From NCBI GenBank assembly GCA_958450365.1, contig CAUEEP010000939.1, forward strand, positions 620,001 to 684,000: 64,000 nt of DNA. The letters are read 5' to 3'. The position numbers and the translations under genes were made by a program. Under the pieces are notes generated by a model that was not told the DNA's origin, searched no databases, and saw nothing but the letters and a program-made list of their open reading frames with translations. Of the stretch, positions 9,509 to 20,559 are shown in pieces. Source of the stretch: Mesorhabditis belari (taxonomy: Eukaryota; Nematoda; Chromadorea; Rhabditida; Rhabditidae). Within the stretch, counting starts at the first letter, position 1. The number at the start of each line of letters is the position of its first letter.

Positions 9509-9838
9509 TTTGTTATTTTTTAAATGAATATGATTAATGTTGTTAATTTTAAATAAAGTTTACATGAATCCGTGAATAAAAAATTTCAATTAAACAATAA
9601 TCTGACAAAAAAATGATTTGAAAATGAAAAAGAAGCGACGACGCGGCGCTCCCATCGACCACCTTCAAATGTCGGCGACGTCAATTGGAATGCGACGTCG
9701 CGCGAAATTTAACTTAAAATTTGCGACAGAAACAAATTAAACGTGAAAACGTCTCGAAAAACATTTTTTTTTATTCTAAAGGCTCTAAGTTCTAAAGGTT
9801 TCTCTACTTTTGTTCGTTTTAATGTTATTTTATAAAAA
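9509..9838. other. Short spacer after the transposase
   Basis: AT-rich with an AATAAAG near 9552 that could serve transposase mRNA. A GC-rich island at 9635-9715 contains CGACGACGCGGCGCTCCC and GCGACGTCGCGCG, unlike its surroundings; its origin is unknown. Confidence 0.35.
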
Positions 9839-10208
9839 TTTTTCATCATCAAGCGCTCTGTTTTCCGATTTTTTATGTCATTTCAGGGGTGGGACAAATG
9901 CTACCTTTTTTTTTGCGCACCTGGACATTTGGGCACCTTTTTTTGCTGGAAAACGCCTTAGGAAAGGTCGTAGAGCTTCAAAAATATTTCCATATAAGGG
10001 AATCGTATGCGTCGATTCCGAATTTCGACAAATCAGACCTCGCTGACACGTCAAATTTGGGCTAAAAGGCAAAAACTGCGGAAAAGCGTTAAGTTGCGTA
10101 TTCGGGATCTACGCATACGATTCCCTTCTATGAAAACATTTTTGAAGCTCTACGACCTTTCCTAAGGCGTTTTCCAGCAAAAAAAAAGGGGCCCAAATGT
10201 CCAGGTGC
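9839..10208. mobile_element. Long foldback element, copy B (right end cut)
   Basis: Homologous to copy A at 5497-5957. The shared flank (TCATCAAGCGCTCTGTTTTC) comes first, then GGGGTGGGACAAATGCTACC, the two arms around about 10085, and AAATGTCCAGGTGCGC at 10208. The expected last 25-30 bp (poly-A run and GCATTTGTCCCACC) are missing; the sequence passes directly into the duplicated AT-hook gene at GGTACACCTC. The breakpoint is therefore inside the foldback. Confidence 0.8.
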
Positions 10209-12832
10209 GCGGTACACCTCTTGTTCTGGGTGATAAAACGAATGGTCAACAAACCGATAGCAAAAGCAGGAAACCGATCGGTCCAGAAGGAGTAAGCATT
10301 GCTAAGAGAAGTACGTTTTAAAGTGCAGATAAAATCTAAACAAGTGAATCTTATTAAAGAATACATTTTAGGGGAAATATTAGAAGATTCATCGTTTTCA
10401 TGTTTCAGGAGGACGCGCTCTTTCCGAACAGGGCGACAACAAGAAGACTGAGGTGGAAACGCCAAAGAAAGGACGTCCCAAAGCACAGGTCGCAAAGCAT
10501 TTAAGAACAGAAATGCTCAGCAGTGTAGAGAGTAAGTTTTTGTTTTCTTAAAAGATATAGAATTTCAACTTGGGCAGAGCTATCAGATGAAATCATTTTA
10601 ATTTTTATCTTTAATCTTTCTTTTAGAATTCGATAGTTTGCTTCGTCACACCAACAACCACCCACGCTCCATTGTGGAGAAACGCGTGCCTCCACCATTT
10701 CATCGACTCCATGCATCAAAGACGAAAATTTCGAGTTTGATGATCCCAGCATTGAGTAATGTACTCATAACTCCAGCTTCTCCAATCAATGGTTCGTTAA
10801 CGGATTCAATAGTTCCTGAGTGAATTTGGTGTTGTAGCTTCAACCTTCCCGTCTGACGATGATGACGATGATATAATTTTTCTTGGTGGACCGGAAGAAC
10901 AAAAAAATGCCGGTAGCTAGTCAAAAATATTTAATTTACCAATTCGGCTTTTAGAGCCAATCTTCGTGAGAATTGACGCGAATGATGATGTGAACGATGA
11001 CGATGTGGTTTGGATCGATTCATCGAAGGAGCAAAAGAATGACAAAAGTCAGCTGCAAAAAGGTTCGATTTATCACTAAATTCCTTTACTTTTATATTGC
11101 AGATGAAATGGTAAAGGAATCTCAAGGATCTTCTAGCGCATCATCAACTCTAAGCGCACTCATCGGACGTCCTCGTGGTCGACCTAGAAAGGAAAAGATT
11201 CCTGAGGTAGGAGGATGTTTTTGTCTCTTCAGAAATTCTTTTAGAATAAAGTCCCAAAGAAGCGCGGTCGGCCAAAGAAACAACTTGAACCAGGTACTAA
11301 GAAGTATTTACTTTTGTTTTAGTTTCTAAATAATGAAACTTTTAGTGAACATGGAAGCGCTCGACTTGATTCTCGCGCAGCCAACATATGGGGGACGACC
11401 GGTGCGCAAAAGGGCATGGCAGGATTTGAGTTCAATCGACATGTTTTCATCATCTGACGAGGAGGTTAAGGTAGTTTTTAAAACAAAAATACTGAGGATC
11501 AATTTAAGTTTATGCTATTGTTTGCAGAGACCCAAAGCTTCAACCGGTCGCATCTCGACCCCGAGGAACGTAGCCAAGAATGATGGAAAGAATTTGCAAT
11601 CAGGAGGAAGAGCGAAGAAAGAAATGGTATGTTTTGTCTAGGAATTGCGTATAAAGATTTTAGTCTAAAATAGCGTTTTATGGGGTAGATAAAATAGTAT
11701 TGTCAGAGACCTAGCAGCTAAGTTTTTGTTAATATTTAGGAAACGTCATTAGGTGCTCTCACGCCCACTACAAGCAGTCGGAACACACCACCGCGTTTCG
11801 AGAATGATGTATCCATTTCATCGTCCTCTCCTTGGCTGGTCGTGGACGTTCCGGAAATTGGCACCGAAGAAGAGGAACAACCACTCTCTCCAAATTTGAA
11901 TCAGGAACCCCTTCGGACACCAGGTTAATGTTTGATCGTTGTCAAACAATATCTTTTTTAGTGAAGCCAAGAGAACGCGTTTATGAAGACTTGACGTTGC
12001 CAGAATACGACTGGAGACTTCCCCGAGAAGATTTGTACGAGGATAAAGGTATTGCTCTTGTTTGACTTGATTTAAATGTGGCCCTTTAGATGTCCCATTA
12101 CCATTGAACTTACGCGACTTCCAACACACGCCTCGGGTGCTGCCGAAATTCAAAGCAAAAACAGGTTGTGTTGAGGCTTAAAGTCTAAAATTTAAGCTTT
12201 TTAGAAAATTCGTATTTTCTGAAACTCGACGCCTATGAGGAACAAAAGGAAAAAGAAAAGAGGATTGAACAACGACGCAGACAAGCAAAAAAGATTCAAA
12301 GTGAGTAGGTAGCTGAAGGTTTAGTTTTAGAGCCTTCATGTTTAACTACTTTTGTCAAACAGTGCTAAGCTGGGTGTGGCTCTAATTGTTCGTATAGGCC
12401 ATCTTTCATTTTAGGCCATGGTCGTCTTCGCAATTCGCAGCAGCAGCAGCTTCAAGACTTTCCGGATCCATTGTTCCTATCACCGCTTGAGGACCGAGAG
12501 GTTCTTCTACGTGCTGGTAAATTTTAAATTCAATGTTTTTAGAAGAAAGATATCGGTATTAATTCAACATAGTACGTGTAGGTGAACAAAATTGAAATAA
12601 GGTTGCTAGTAATTTGCTCAAACGTCGTTCTTATTTCAGAAATGGAGTCGTTGATCGGTCGTTTCGGTGGCTTGTGTGATGAGGCGCGCGAACTGATACC
12701 GGATTTAAGCAAAGGCTTGAGTGGTTCAAGTTCCGCGATCGCACTTTTATGCTTTTTTAGGTGGTGCTGAAGGCGGTCGATGAAATGATGCGCAAAGACT
12801 ACAGCGATTCGCTCTACAAGAGGAAGCCATAA
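10209..12832 (+). pseudogene. 5'-truncated, decaying inverted duplicate of the AT-hook gene at 50234-53750
   Basis: Exons match the minus-strand gene at 50-53.8 kb almost block for block. The exon with LVLGDKTNGQQT begins at 10209 but lacks its acceptor and the three exons before it, including the start. Present here are KKGRPK (near 10470), PPPFHRLHASKTK (10690), GRPRGRPRKEKIPE (11165), KKRGRPKKQ (11260), GGRPVRKRAWQDLSS (11390), the acidic segment EEEEQPLSPNL (11870), EKEKRIEQRRRQAKK (12250) and EMESLIGRFGGLCDE (12645), ending MRKDYSDSLYKRKP and TAA at 12830. About 210 bp containing one exon (a KKRGRPPG AT-hook) are missing compared with the partner. The donor of the last intron reads TTGAGT (12717) where the partner has GTGAGT. 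Missing start, missing exon and lost donor argue for a pseudogene, although most frames are still open, which suggests a recent origin. Confidence 0.75.
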
Positions 12833-12898
12833 TGATGGTGTAGTAATATTTTTTTAAAAGTGTGTTAACCCCTGTTTTCTTTGTTTTTTGTTCTAGGC

Positions 12899-13271
12899 AA
12901 ACTAGAAAGGCAACTGTTTTTCATGTTGGTTTGCACTCCCCTATTTTCTGAAAATCATAAAGTTAGTTTTTTGAAATCAATTATCCAGGCCTAAAAACTC
13001 GTTTTATCGAAATTTTTGCACCAAAATGCAAAATCTCGAACCCCTCGAATTTTTTCAAAAAACATTTTAGACAGTTTTGTAGCCGGAAATTTAAAAAAAT
13101 AATTTTTTGGTCGGAAATTGATTGTGGGTAGCCACGAGGAGCTCCGGGCGTTAGACTGAAAGTCGCGAAGTTCTGGCTACGCCCCTGCCCATATCCCAGT
13201 GATTAAAAAACGCCCTTTAAAGCTTATCTTTGAAATTTCAATCCAATTTTTACGTGAATTTAATTTCAATT
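12899..13271. other. Intergenic DNA after the duplicated segment
   Basis: The duplicated segment stops near 12898, where the two copies diverge after TTTTTTGTTCTAGGC. GTAGCCACGAGGAGCTCC near 13131 and GTTCTGGCTACGCCCC near 13172 form a GC-rich block with weak tRNA-like character; not classified. No gene was seen. Confidence 0.4.
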
Positions 13272-13845
13272 AAGGTTTAGGCGTGTGAATTCAAGATTAG
13301 AAGATCAAGATTTGGAGAGAAATGCCCCAAAACAGAGTTCACATTTAGAAATTTGACTATCTTATGCCGAATAAGCTTAATTTAAGCTTAGTTTAATGTC
13401 ACTGCTGTTTTTTGCCATCTTGCAATACTCACAAAGATGATGATGACACCCATGATCACAAGTGTTTTGCGAAGGCCATACCCGTGGCCTCATTGAGGTC
13501 CGCGTGTGAATTGGATTCCCCTTCCTTTTCCCTCCGATGCTTCCCTTTCCCTCGGATTGTCTTCCTGATTACCCGCCCGATCCTCATCCCATTTCCAAAA
13601 GCTACAGATGTTGCACACATTTGTGAAGTGCATGAAAAGGCGAACTTGACTTGGATATCAAATGCGCGCTTTCTAGCGCATCCGCATTCCGCGTCAAAAT
13701 ATTGTTTGGAAGTACTTTAAGATGACAAAAAGGCAGCAGTGAAATTAAATTAAGCTTATTCTGCATAGCATAGTCAAATTTCTAAATGTGATCTCTGTTT
13801 TAGTGCATTTCTCTTCTAATCTTGAATTCACACGTCTAAACCTTA
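13272..13845. mobile_element. Foldback element, arms about 120 bp, loop about 340 bp
   Basis: The left arm has GTTTAGGCGTGTGAATTCAA, then GAAATGCCCCAAAACAGAG, TTCACATTTAGAAATTTGAC and AATAAGCTTAATTTAA. The right arm has the reverse order and complement: AAATTAAGCTTATTC, GTCAAATTTCTAAATGTGA, CTCTGTTTTAGTGCATTTC and TTGAATTCACACGTCTAAAC. An open frame in the loop (13412-13720) shows no recognisable domain. Confidence 0.75.
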
Positions 13846-14174
13846 TTCTTACAGTTATGAGAGAAAAAAAAGTGAAATTAGTATAAAAGAGTTCCCCAAA
13901 ATCAAAATTGACTAGTTTTTGTGGTTCCCGGGATTCCACAAGAAGATTTCCCAAAGGATCATTCAATCCACCACCCTTTCAGCTCTTTGAATTCACCGAT
14001 GATCGCCAAGAAGATAAATGAATGACCTTTTTGGAGAAGAAAGAATGGAATGGACAAGCTGTTGCCTTACACGCTTGATTCACAATTCTTATCTCATCTT
14101 TTACAATTGTTTCAATGGTGACAAATGTGGGAATTTGAGACTTACAATTTAGGGCTTTTAGTTAAGGAGTTTGG
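13846..14174. other. Intergenic AT-rich DNA, nothing recognised
   Basis: No exon-like sequence, repeat array or RNA gene was seen. Confidence 0.35.
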
Positions 14175-14292
14175 ATGGACTTTGTGCTCATGTAAACGCA
14201 TTTCTTCTGGGGCACTGAATTCTTCATTTTGCTCATTTTGCTGTGAGAAAATGGAGAATTCAGTGCAACAGAAGGGATGCGTTTCTATGCCA
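14175..14292. repeat. Hairpin repeat (GTAAACGCA...CACTGAATTC family), copy 1
   Basis: CATGTAAACGCATTTCTTCT with GGCACTGAATTCTTCATTTT is followed after a short loop by GAGAAAATGGAGAATTCAGT and GAAGGGATGCGTTTCTATG, an imperfect reverse complement. Related copies are at 29097-29220, 29870-29995, 44465-44620 and 62462-62580, and half copies at 7745-7805, 22850-22920, 29283-29345, 29715-29775, 30560-30600 and 39440-39500. Confidence 0.7.
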
Positions 14293-14897
14293 GGCTCGTC
14301 AATTTGCGAGACTACTAACTCAAATCTAGATATTTAGGGAAATTTTCTCTAGATTATGACCGTCAATGAGAGGCTAATTAGATTAATTTGATTAGTCTGA
14401 AATCTCCAAACTACAATCAGCATTATTCGATACTTTACTAGTTTACTAGCTTGTTCGCTACTTAAATATCTAAAATTTATCTAAAAGAAAACTTCTTCAA
14501 ACGTTTTACAAAGTTTTCTTGAACAAATCAGAGTTTCCATTTGGTTTTATCCCAAAAAAAACTCCATCAGCTTCCATCTTTTTCCATCCCATCCAATCCC
14601 AAAAAACAAGACCGAAACCCGAAACGATCTATTTGTTGAATTGGACCCAAAAAAAAGGTTATCCAATTTTCCGGCTTGGATAGCTGAAAAGGGGATGACC
14701 CAAAGAAATCGAATTTGCGAGATCCTTTGAAAGGGTAAAATGGGCAAAAAGATCCTAGTTGACTAGTCAATCGCCTATTTTCCTATCCTAAATCAACAGA
14801 TTTCAATATTTTATCTGAATTTGAACGGATTAGTACTCTGACTCCTACTTAGAACTGGAACTGTCCCCTATTTCGATGGTAATGTTTTGAATACTGC
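14293..14897. other. Intergenic DNA
   Basis: Short CTAGATT/GATTAGTT repeats at 14335-14400 and a C/A-rich block at 14550-14640. No gene was seen. Confidence 0.35.
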
Positions 14898-15086
14898 GCC
14901 CGTATGCTACGCTCCGGGAAAAGTTCCGGCGGCGTCTCTGATCTTTACGGCGGCACCTTTGATCTTAAAACGTCCATAGTTTTCTCGTGGAGTGTACTTT
15001 TCCTCGGGAAGTTTCAGTGGAAAGTTTTACCGGAAACTTTCTGGAAGAAAAGTACGTTTAAGGAACTTTTCTCGGAGCCTAGCGGG
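14898..15086. repeat. Nested foldback, about 190 bp
   Basis: The outer arms are CCCGTATGCTACGCTCCGGG+AAAAGTTCC and GGAACTTTTCTCGGAGCC+TAGCGGG. An inner hairpin has GTACTTTTCCTCGGGAAGTT and AACTTTCTGGAAGAAAAGTAC. It is relatively GC-rich for the region, and no ORF is supported. Confidence 0.65.
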
Positions 15087-15211
15087 CTCTGGAGTAATAT
15101 TCGCCTGACTAACTTACCCTCTTACTGATTGGATTTGTATTTTGTAATGCCGGATATTTCCTTCACTTTCTTCATTTCTTTTCCCCTCTTTCCTCTCTGG
15201 CAAGAAGATAC

Positions 15212-15290
15212 TGGTTGGCTCAGTGGTTAGAGCATCTGCTTGGAAAGCTGCCTGGAAAAAGTCGAGAGTTCAATCCCCTCTCCGGAAATC
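15212..15290 (+). repeat. tRNA-derived SINE-like head
   Basis: GGTTGGCTCAGTGGTTAGAG fits a D-arm/A box. GAGAGTTCAATCCCCTC fits a degenerate T-arm/B box. The spacing (about 50 bp) suits an internal pol III promoter. The stems do not pair well enough for a functional tRNA, and the following 190 bp are unrelated to any gene, so it is read as a SINE head or tRNA relic. Confidence 0.45.
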
Positions 15291-15499
15291 TTTCCTTACC
15301 ATTCATTACTTTATTAATCTGGATTGGACCAGTCTTCAAAGACTTTCAACTTTGCGTTAGTTGGTATTGGAGTACGGGGATTAACGGAGGTAGTGCTGTG
15401 GTTCTACCCAGTCGATTCGTACCTTTACTACTTATTGTTTCATTAGGGGATAATGCTCAATATGATCAGTAGATAAGTTGATGATCAATAGATCAGTTG

Positions 15500-17005
15500 A
15501 TGATCAGTAACTTCTCAATTACTGTATTATCAGCCAAAGCCCAAACCCACTAATAGCTGTGAGAAGTTTACTGTAATAGGTAGGCTAAAATGCAAATTTA
15601 CCAAACTCGTCCTGGTTCAGCCAGTCCTGGAGTGGCAAAACAGTTTAGTTTGCATCGTGAAACTTTGCAGAAACTCTTTAAATGTACTTGAGCCAACCAG
15701 GAATCCTGGGCTGATCCTGGCCGGCTTTTTGACTATACCTTGGAACAATAGCTGTTAGTATAGCTCAATTTGTGCACGAAAAACTTTACTTTATCCGAAA
15801 CCCATTTGTATGCACACTAAAGCCGAAAAGCGAAAGCCAGGGGGATCTCAAGAAGGAGAGGAATTTCGGAAGGAGGTCCGTAAGCGGATCCACCCGGCGG
15901 GAGGAGTCCTTAGCCTCTGCCCTCCCCTTTGGGACCCTTCATTTCCCTCTTTTCCCCCTTCTTTCCCTAGAAATCCCAAAAACAGCTTAACTTTCAACTT
16001 TCGACTTCTTTTCCCTTTCCTTTCGTTTCCGCTTTCTTCACTTGATACTTTGTACGATTTTTTTATCCATTTAGTCAAAATAGGCCAGTCCAGAAGCCAA
16101 GTTTATGCAGGTTTTTGGATTTTTGGGACTTCTATGAACCGGGCTAGGGTCAAATCCGTGGTAAAGGCAAGTAAAGCCATACCAGGACAAAAGGACAGAC
16201 AAGTTAAGTCATTTCTGGACAAAAGGCTAGCTTTAGGCCAGAAACTGACCATTTTCTGAGCCAGACCAGAGCAGGCAATGCCAGGGAAAGGCCCAGAGAC
16301 TTTGTGGGCCTTAAACATATCTTAAAAATGCCTTAAACAGGACAGCATCTGGCTTCTGATCTGAATCTTTCAAAAAGAAACGAAATGGCTGCTTCGCCAA
16401 CCTAATATAAACCAGTTTAACTACCTGTATTATATTTTGTAACCAAGTATTATATTTTGGTTAAACCATTAGCTTAGGAACGATGGAAGTAATAAGTACC
16501 AAAAGTCAACAACAAGCCAACGATGATTTTCTAGCTTTTATGAGCTCTTTTCTCTTTTTTTTCTCTTGTTTTGTTTTCTTTTCTTTTCCCCTTTTTGTTT
16601 TGAATGTCCATGGTGACGCTGAAGTCATTCAAAAGGCGAAGAGATCGGAAGTGCGTGAAAAGATCGGAGAAATCTTCTTGAACAAACATTGTTTCATGAG
16701 AGCTCATTCAAATTTTTGCAGGCTGATCTTTTTTGTAAAGATTAGTTTCTTGTTTTTGAGTTGTCAGTTCTAGAGTTTTCAGAAATTATTTGATCCTGAA
16801 TACGATTGATTTTGATGGTTGATTTTGAGCAAAAGTAAAGCTCAAATTTTCACCGATCCAAATGCGATTGAGGAAAAGTTGCTCATTTGACAATTTGCCA
16901 ATGAATGACAATACAAGTGAATGTAAAAGTGAAGTTCTCTTGTCCTTTTTGTTCAAATTTCCCGCACAAACTCTGTCCGTGGCTTTAATTTTGTGTTGTG
17001 TAGCT
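15500..17005. other. Intergenic region with short repeats
   Basis: CCAGTCCTGG/CCTGGGCTGATCCTGG-type short repeats occur at 15610-15725 and GGCAAT/GGACAAAAGGC-like repeats at 16140-16300. Long open frames at 15772-16259 have skewed composition (Pro/Ser/Phe) and no introns or motifs. A frame at 16483-16773 has a hydrophobic Phe-rich stretch (from Met at 16540) followed by AKRSEVREKIGEIFL; it might be a signal-peptide exon of a small secreted gene, but I see no supporting partner exon. Confidence 0.35.
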
Positions 17006-17290
17006 CAATGTGCAGCTTCTGGTCTCTGGCTAAGATCAATGTGCAGCTTCTGGTCTCTGGCTAAGATCAATGTGCAGCTTCTGGTCTCTGGCTAAGATCA
17101 ATGTGCAGCTTCTGGTCTCTGGCTAAGATCAATGTGCAGCTTCTGGTCTCTGGCTAAGATCAATGTGCAGCTTCTGGTCTCTGGCTAAGATCAATGTGCA
17201 GCTTCTGGTCTCTGGCTAAGATCAATGTGCAGCTTCTGGTCTCTGGCTAAGATCAATGTGTAGCTTCTGGTCTCTCGCTAAGATCAATGT
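17006..17290. repeat. 31-bp minisatellite, about 9 copies
   Basis: A tandem unit of 31 bp beginning GTGCAGCTTCTGGTCTCTGG and ending CTAAGATCAAT. Copies start at 17010, 17041, 17072 and so on; the last copies vary (GTGTAG, CTCGCTAAG). The first seven are virtually identical. Confidence 0.92.
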
Positions 17291-17459
17291 ACTCTATTTT
17301 AAACTGTTTTGTACTCGATTTTGAACTGTTTTTGAAACATATTCTGCAAAACATTAACAATCAATTATAATTGAAACAAATTAAGTTTTAATCAAATTAT
17401 TGAACGTCTTTATAGTTTATATATTTATATGATTTGTATAAAAGACTTTAAAAGACGAA

Positions 17460-19080
17460 TTTTGAAAATTCGAAGTCATCCCTGACTTTTTTTGGGCGTT
17501 CCTCTAGTCCTCTAAAAGATCCGTTATCGCGTCAAACGAAGAAAATTCTCTATTTGAAATTCTCAATTTTAAAAGTCGGATTTGAAAACTTTTCTGGAAC
17601 TTTTCTTTATAAATAAATAGAGTTTGGTTAAATTGCTCGCAACTTCATTGCCTTGAGACCTTTTTCCGAGGAAATCCTGGGTTGGCACTTTAAAGCGTGG
17701 TAAAACTACCGTACCCCTCATAATTTGGCCGGAATTTCGTTCTTTCATTTCTTTCATTCTTTCATTTTTGTTCTTCATTTTATTTCATTTCATTCTTTTT
17801 ACGTATTTTTGCGCGTAAACGTCCTCGTTCGTATTTATTCGTCCATTTTGATTTTGTCTTCGAATAATTATTCTGATTATTGCGACGCTTTTCCGAGAAA
17901 ATCCTGGGTTGACACTTTAAAGCGTGGTAAAACTACCGTACCCCTCATAATTTGGCAGGAAAGCCCGCAATTTCATTCTTTCATTCTTATTCTACATTTC
18001 ACTTCATTCATACATTTCACTTTTCACTTCTACATTTCACAAATGCGACCTTTTTTTGCGCACCCGGACATTTGCGCACCTTTTTTTCCGCACCTAGCCC
18101 ATTAGCGCACCTTTTTTCGCGTTTTCGCGTTTTAAAAAGCTCTGAAAGCTAATATTAACCAATTTCAATTCCAAAAGTTGTTTTTCTAGGTAATTTTAGG
18201 GCGTAGAATCGAAATTTTGGCATATCAGAGCTTGTGGAAACAAACGGACGGAGTTATACAAAGAGAAAAATCGACAATTTTCTGTGATTTGATCTAGCCG
18301 TTTTTTCTTTCAAATTGGTTTTTTTAAAACGCGAAAACGCGAAAAAAGGTGCGCTAATGGGCTAAGTGCGGAAAAAAAGGTGCGCAAATGTCCGGGTGCG
18401 CAAAAAAAGGTAGCATTTGTCCCACTCCCCACCCCACTCTTTCATTTTTTTCTTCATTTCATTCTTTTTACGTATTTTTGCACTTAAACGTCCTCATTTG
18501 TATTTATTCCTCAATTTTGATTTTGTCTTCCAGTAATTATTCTGATTATTGCGACCTTTTTTCCGAGAAAATCCTGGGTTGGCGCTTTAAAGCGTGCTAA
18601 AACTACAATACCCCGCTCTTAATTTGCAGATATAAAAGAAAGCGTGCAATTTCATTCTTGTTCTTCATTTCATTTCATTCTTTTTACGTATTTATGCACT
18701 TAAAACCATCCTTCAGTGTCGCTTTAATTTCGAAGCATTTTTGGACAAAAATAAAGATATAGATGTTAGTTTGTGGAATTACTTTTGTAAGGCGATTAAA
18801 TTGCACTCCATGTGCCATTTGCAAAGAATTTTCTTCGTTTTGAATGTTGTACCGATTCCTTTTGCAAATCCCTTCCACAATCATCATCGCTAAAGAATAC
18901 AAAGAAACCCACATCAAAAATACGCAAAAAGAATAAAATGAAATGAAGAACAAGAATGAAATTGCACGCTTTCTTTTAGATCTACAAATTAAGAGCGGTG
19001 CGGTCGCTTTAAAGCGCCAATCCAGGATTTTCTCGGAAAAAGGTCGCAAGTGGGGTCGCAGGCCGTTGCGTGAGCCCATT
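17460..19080. repeat. Nested complex of dispersed repeats
   Basis: A block with TTTTTCCGAG, AAATCCTGGGTTGGC, CTTTAAAGCG, ACTACCGTACCCCTCATAAT and TTCATTTCATTCTTTTTACG occurs at about 17640-17870, 17885-18010 and 18440-18620, and again inverted at about 18940-19060. A foldback (18042-18426) is embedded. No gene was seen; open frames here follow the repeats. Confidence 0.7.
18042..18426. mobile_element. Foldback element, diverged relative of copies A and B
   Basis: ACAAATGCGACC, TTTTTTTGCGCACCCGGACA and TTAGCGCACCTTTTTTCGCG come at the left. The reverse complement CGCGAAAAAAGGTGCGCTAA, then TGTCCGGGTGCGC and GTAGCATTTGTCCCAC come at the right. The ends match those of the 5497 and 9886 elements, but the inner 200 bp differ. 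Confidence 0.7.
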
Positions 19081-19689
19081 TTCCAAGTGACCTCCCCTAA
19101 ACAGTCACAAGGTGCCCTTTAGATAAAGGAAAATCCCCCACTTGAACCTAGGATGAATATTATCCCCAATTTTGGGATTTTCCTCGAAAAGATAAGCACC
19201 CGACGAGTCAAGGCCTTTGGGTGGGGTTAGGAAAGAATTTTGGTTTTAGAAATAAACTGTTTGTACGTTTTGTACTATTATATATGTTACGTCGTTATTG
19301 AATTTTGATTGATTGGTTTTGATCGCTATTGATTCAGAACCGGACGTCCTTTTTAAATCTATTCAATATCGGACGTCCGCTTCTGAATCGAATGTCCGTT
19401 TTTGAATCGTCCAACCTACACTTTGGAGATTTTTGTTTTTTTTAATGATCTTTGTTTTTGTTTTTGCGGGTTAGCAAATATAATTTCTATTTCTATTCAT
19501 AATTTGAATTCTAGCTTGCGCGTTCCGCATTTCAATTTTATTTTTGCTTTATTTGTTTTTATAAGTTGTGCTTGTTATGTTTTTTTTATCATTTAGATTT
19601 TTGATCGCTTGTTACCAATAAGTTTTGAAGTTTGATGATGGATCAAAAGAAAAAAATGCGTTAAGGCTTTAGTAGTAAAGTTTGGAAAT

Positions 19690-19985
19690 TTTTGAAATAT
19701 AGGTTGGACGATTTAAAAACGGTTATCGGACATTTGATACGCGCTACGCCTCTTTTGCCATTGACAATCCAACGTTGAGCTCAAATATCTTGGAGTTGGG
19801 CTGTCTAAATTAAATCTTCTTGGTATCATTAGATGCACCAAGTCTTTCTTTGTCGATCGGTACAAAAACTATTTAAATTGGGCAGCTCAACACCAAGATA
19901 TTGAGTTCAAAGTTAGATTGCCAATGGCAAAGGGGCGGGGCGCGTATCAAATGTCCCACAATCTTTAAAAAAGGACATCCTTTAT
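19690..19985. mobile_element. Foldback element, arms about 110 bp
   Basis: The left arm contains GGACATTTGATACGCGC, TTTTGCCATTGACAATCCAA and GAGCTCAAATATCTTGG. The right arm contains CCAAGATATTGAGTTCAAAG, GATTGCCAATGGCAAA and GCGCGTATCAAATGTCC. A second, interrupted copy of the right arm flanks the minisatellite at 20655-21490. Confidence 0.75.
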
Positions 19986-20559
19986 TGAATAGATTCAATA
20001 AAAGATGAAATTCAATTACAGATTTAAGCTCTTGTACGTCTCTTGCCAAAGTTCACTTAAAAATTCAGACATTTCCATTCAACCTTGTCAAAAGTTTTGA
20101 CCTCTACAGTTCAACAATGGAAGGCAGACTTTTTCAAGCCGATTTTCTGTCGGAAAGCTTTAGCTATTGTTGAAAATTGAATTTGAGATCAAACGAAAGA
20201 AAAGCTGTGCTTGTTTTTCAGACATTTTTAATATCGTATCATTTTCAAGCTAAACTCAAACCCATCAACAAGTCATCCCCATATTTCTTCATTTTTCTTG
20301 ATCACCCGCTGTTTTCGATCTCCCGCTTTTTTTCTTTTGTTGCGTAATCCGTGCAGATGTCGTTTTTTTGTGTTGCTTGATCTAATGAGAGTCAGATTTG
20401 TATACTGGTATTTGATAATTACTTTTTGATCAAATACTGAAACCGTTTGTAGCTAAGGGCGTGCAGAACCTGGGCTTGAGCCTATTTCTTGACCAGGAAT
20501 TGCCCACCCTAGCCAAAAATGCTCAGAATTGGCTATACCCAACCAGGTTTAGTCAAAAC
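19986..20559. other. Intergenic DNA
   Basis: No exon or tandem array was seen. Moderately AT-rich unique-looking sequence. Confidence 0.35.

Noticed and set aside
13412..13720. 102-aa frame in the loop of a foldback
   Set aside because: No domain and no splice support; located inside a repeat.
15810..16259. 149-aa open frame
   Set aside because: Biased composition, no domain, no typical short introns and no conserved pattern; it probably lies in non-coding DNA.
16483..16773. 96-aa frame with a hydrophobic Phe-rich segment then AKRSEVREKIGEIF
   Set aside because: It could be a signal-peptide exon, but no second exon, poly(A) signal or acceptor could be matched; kept only as a remark.
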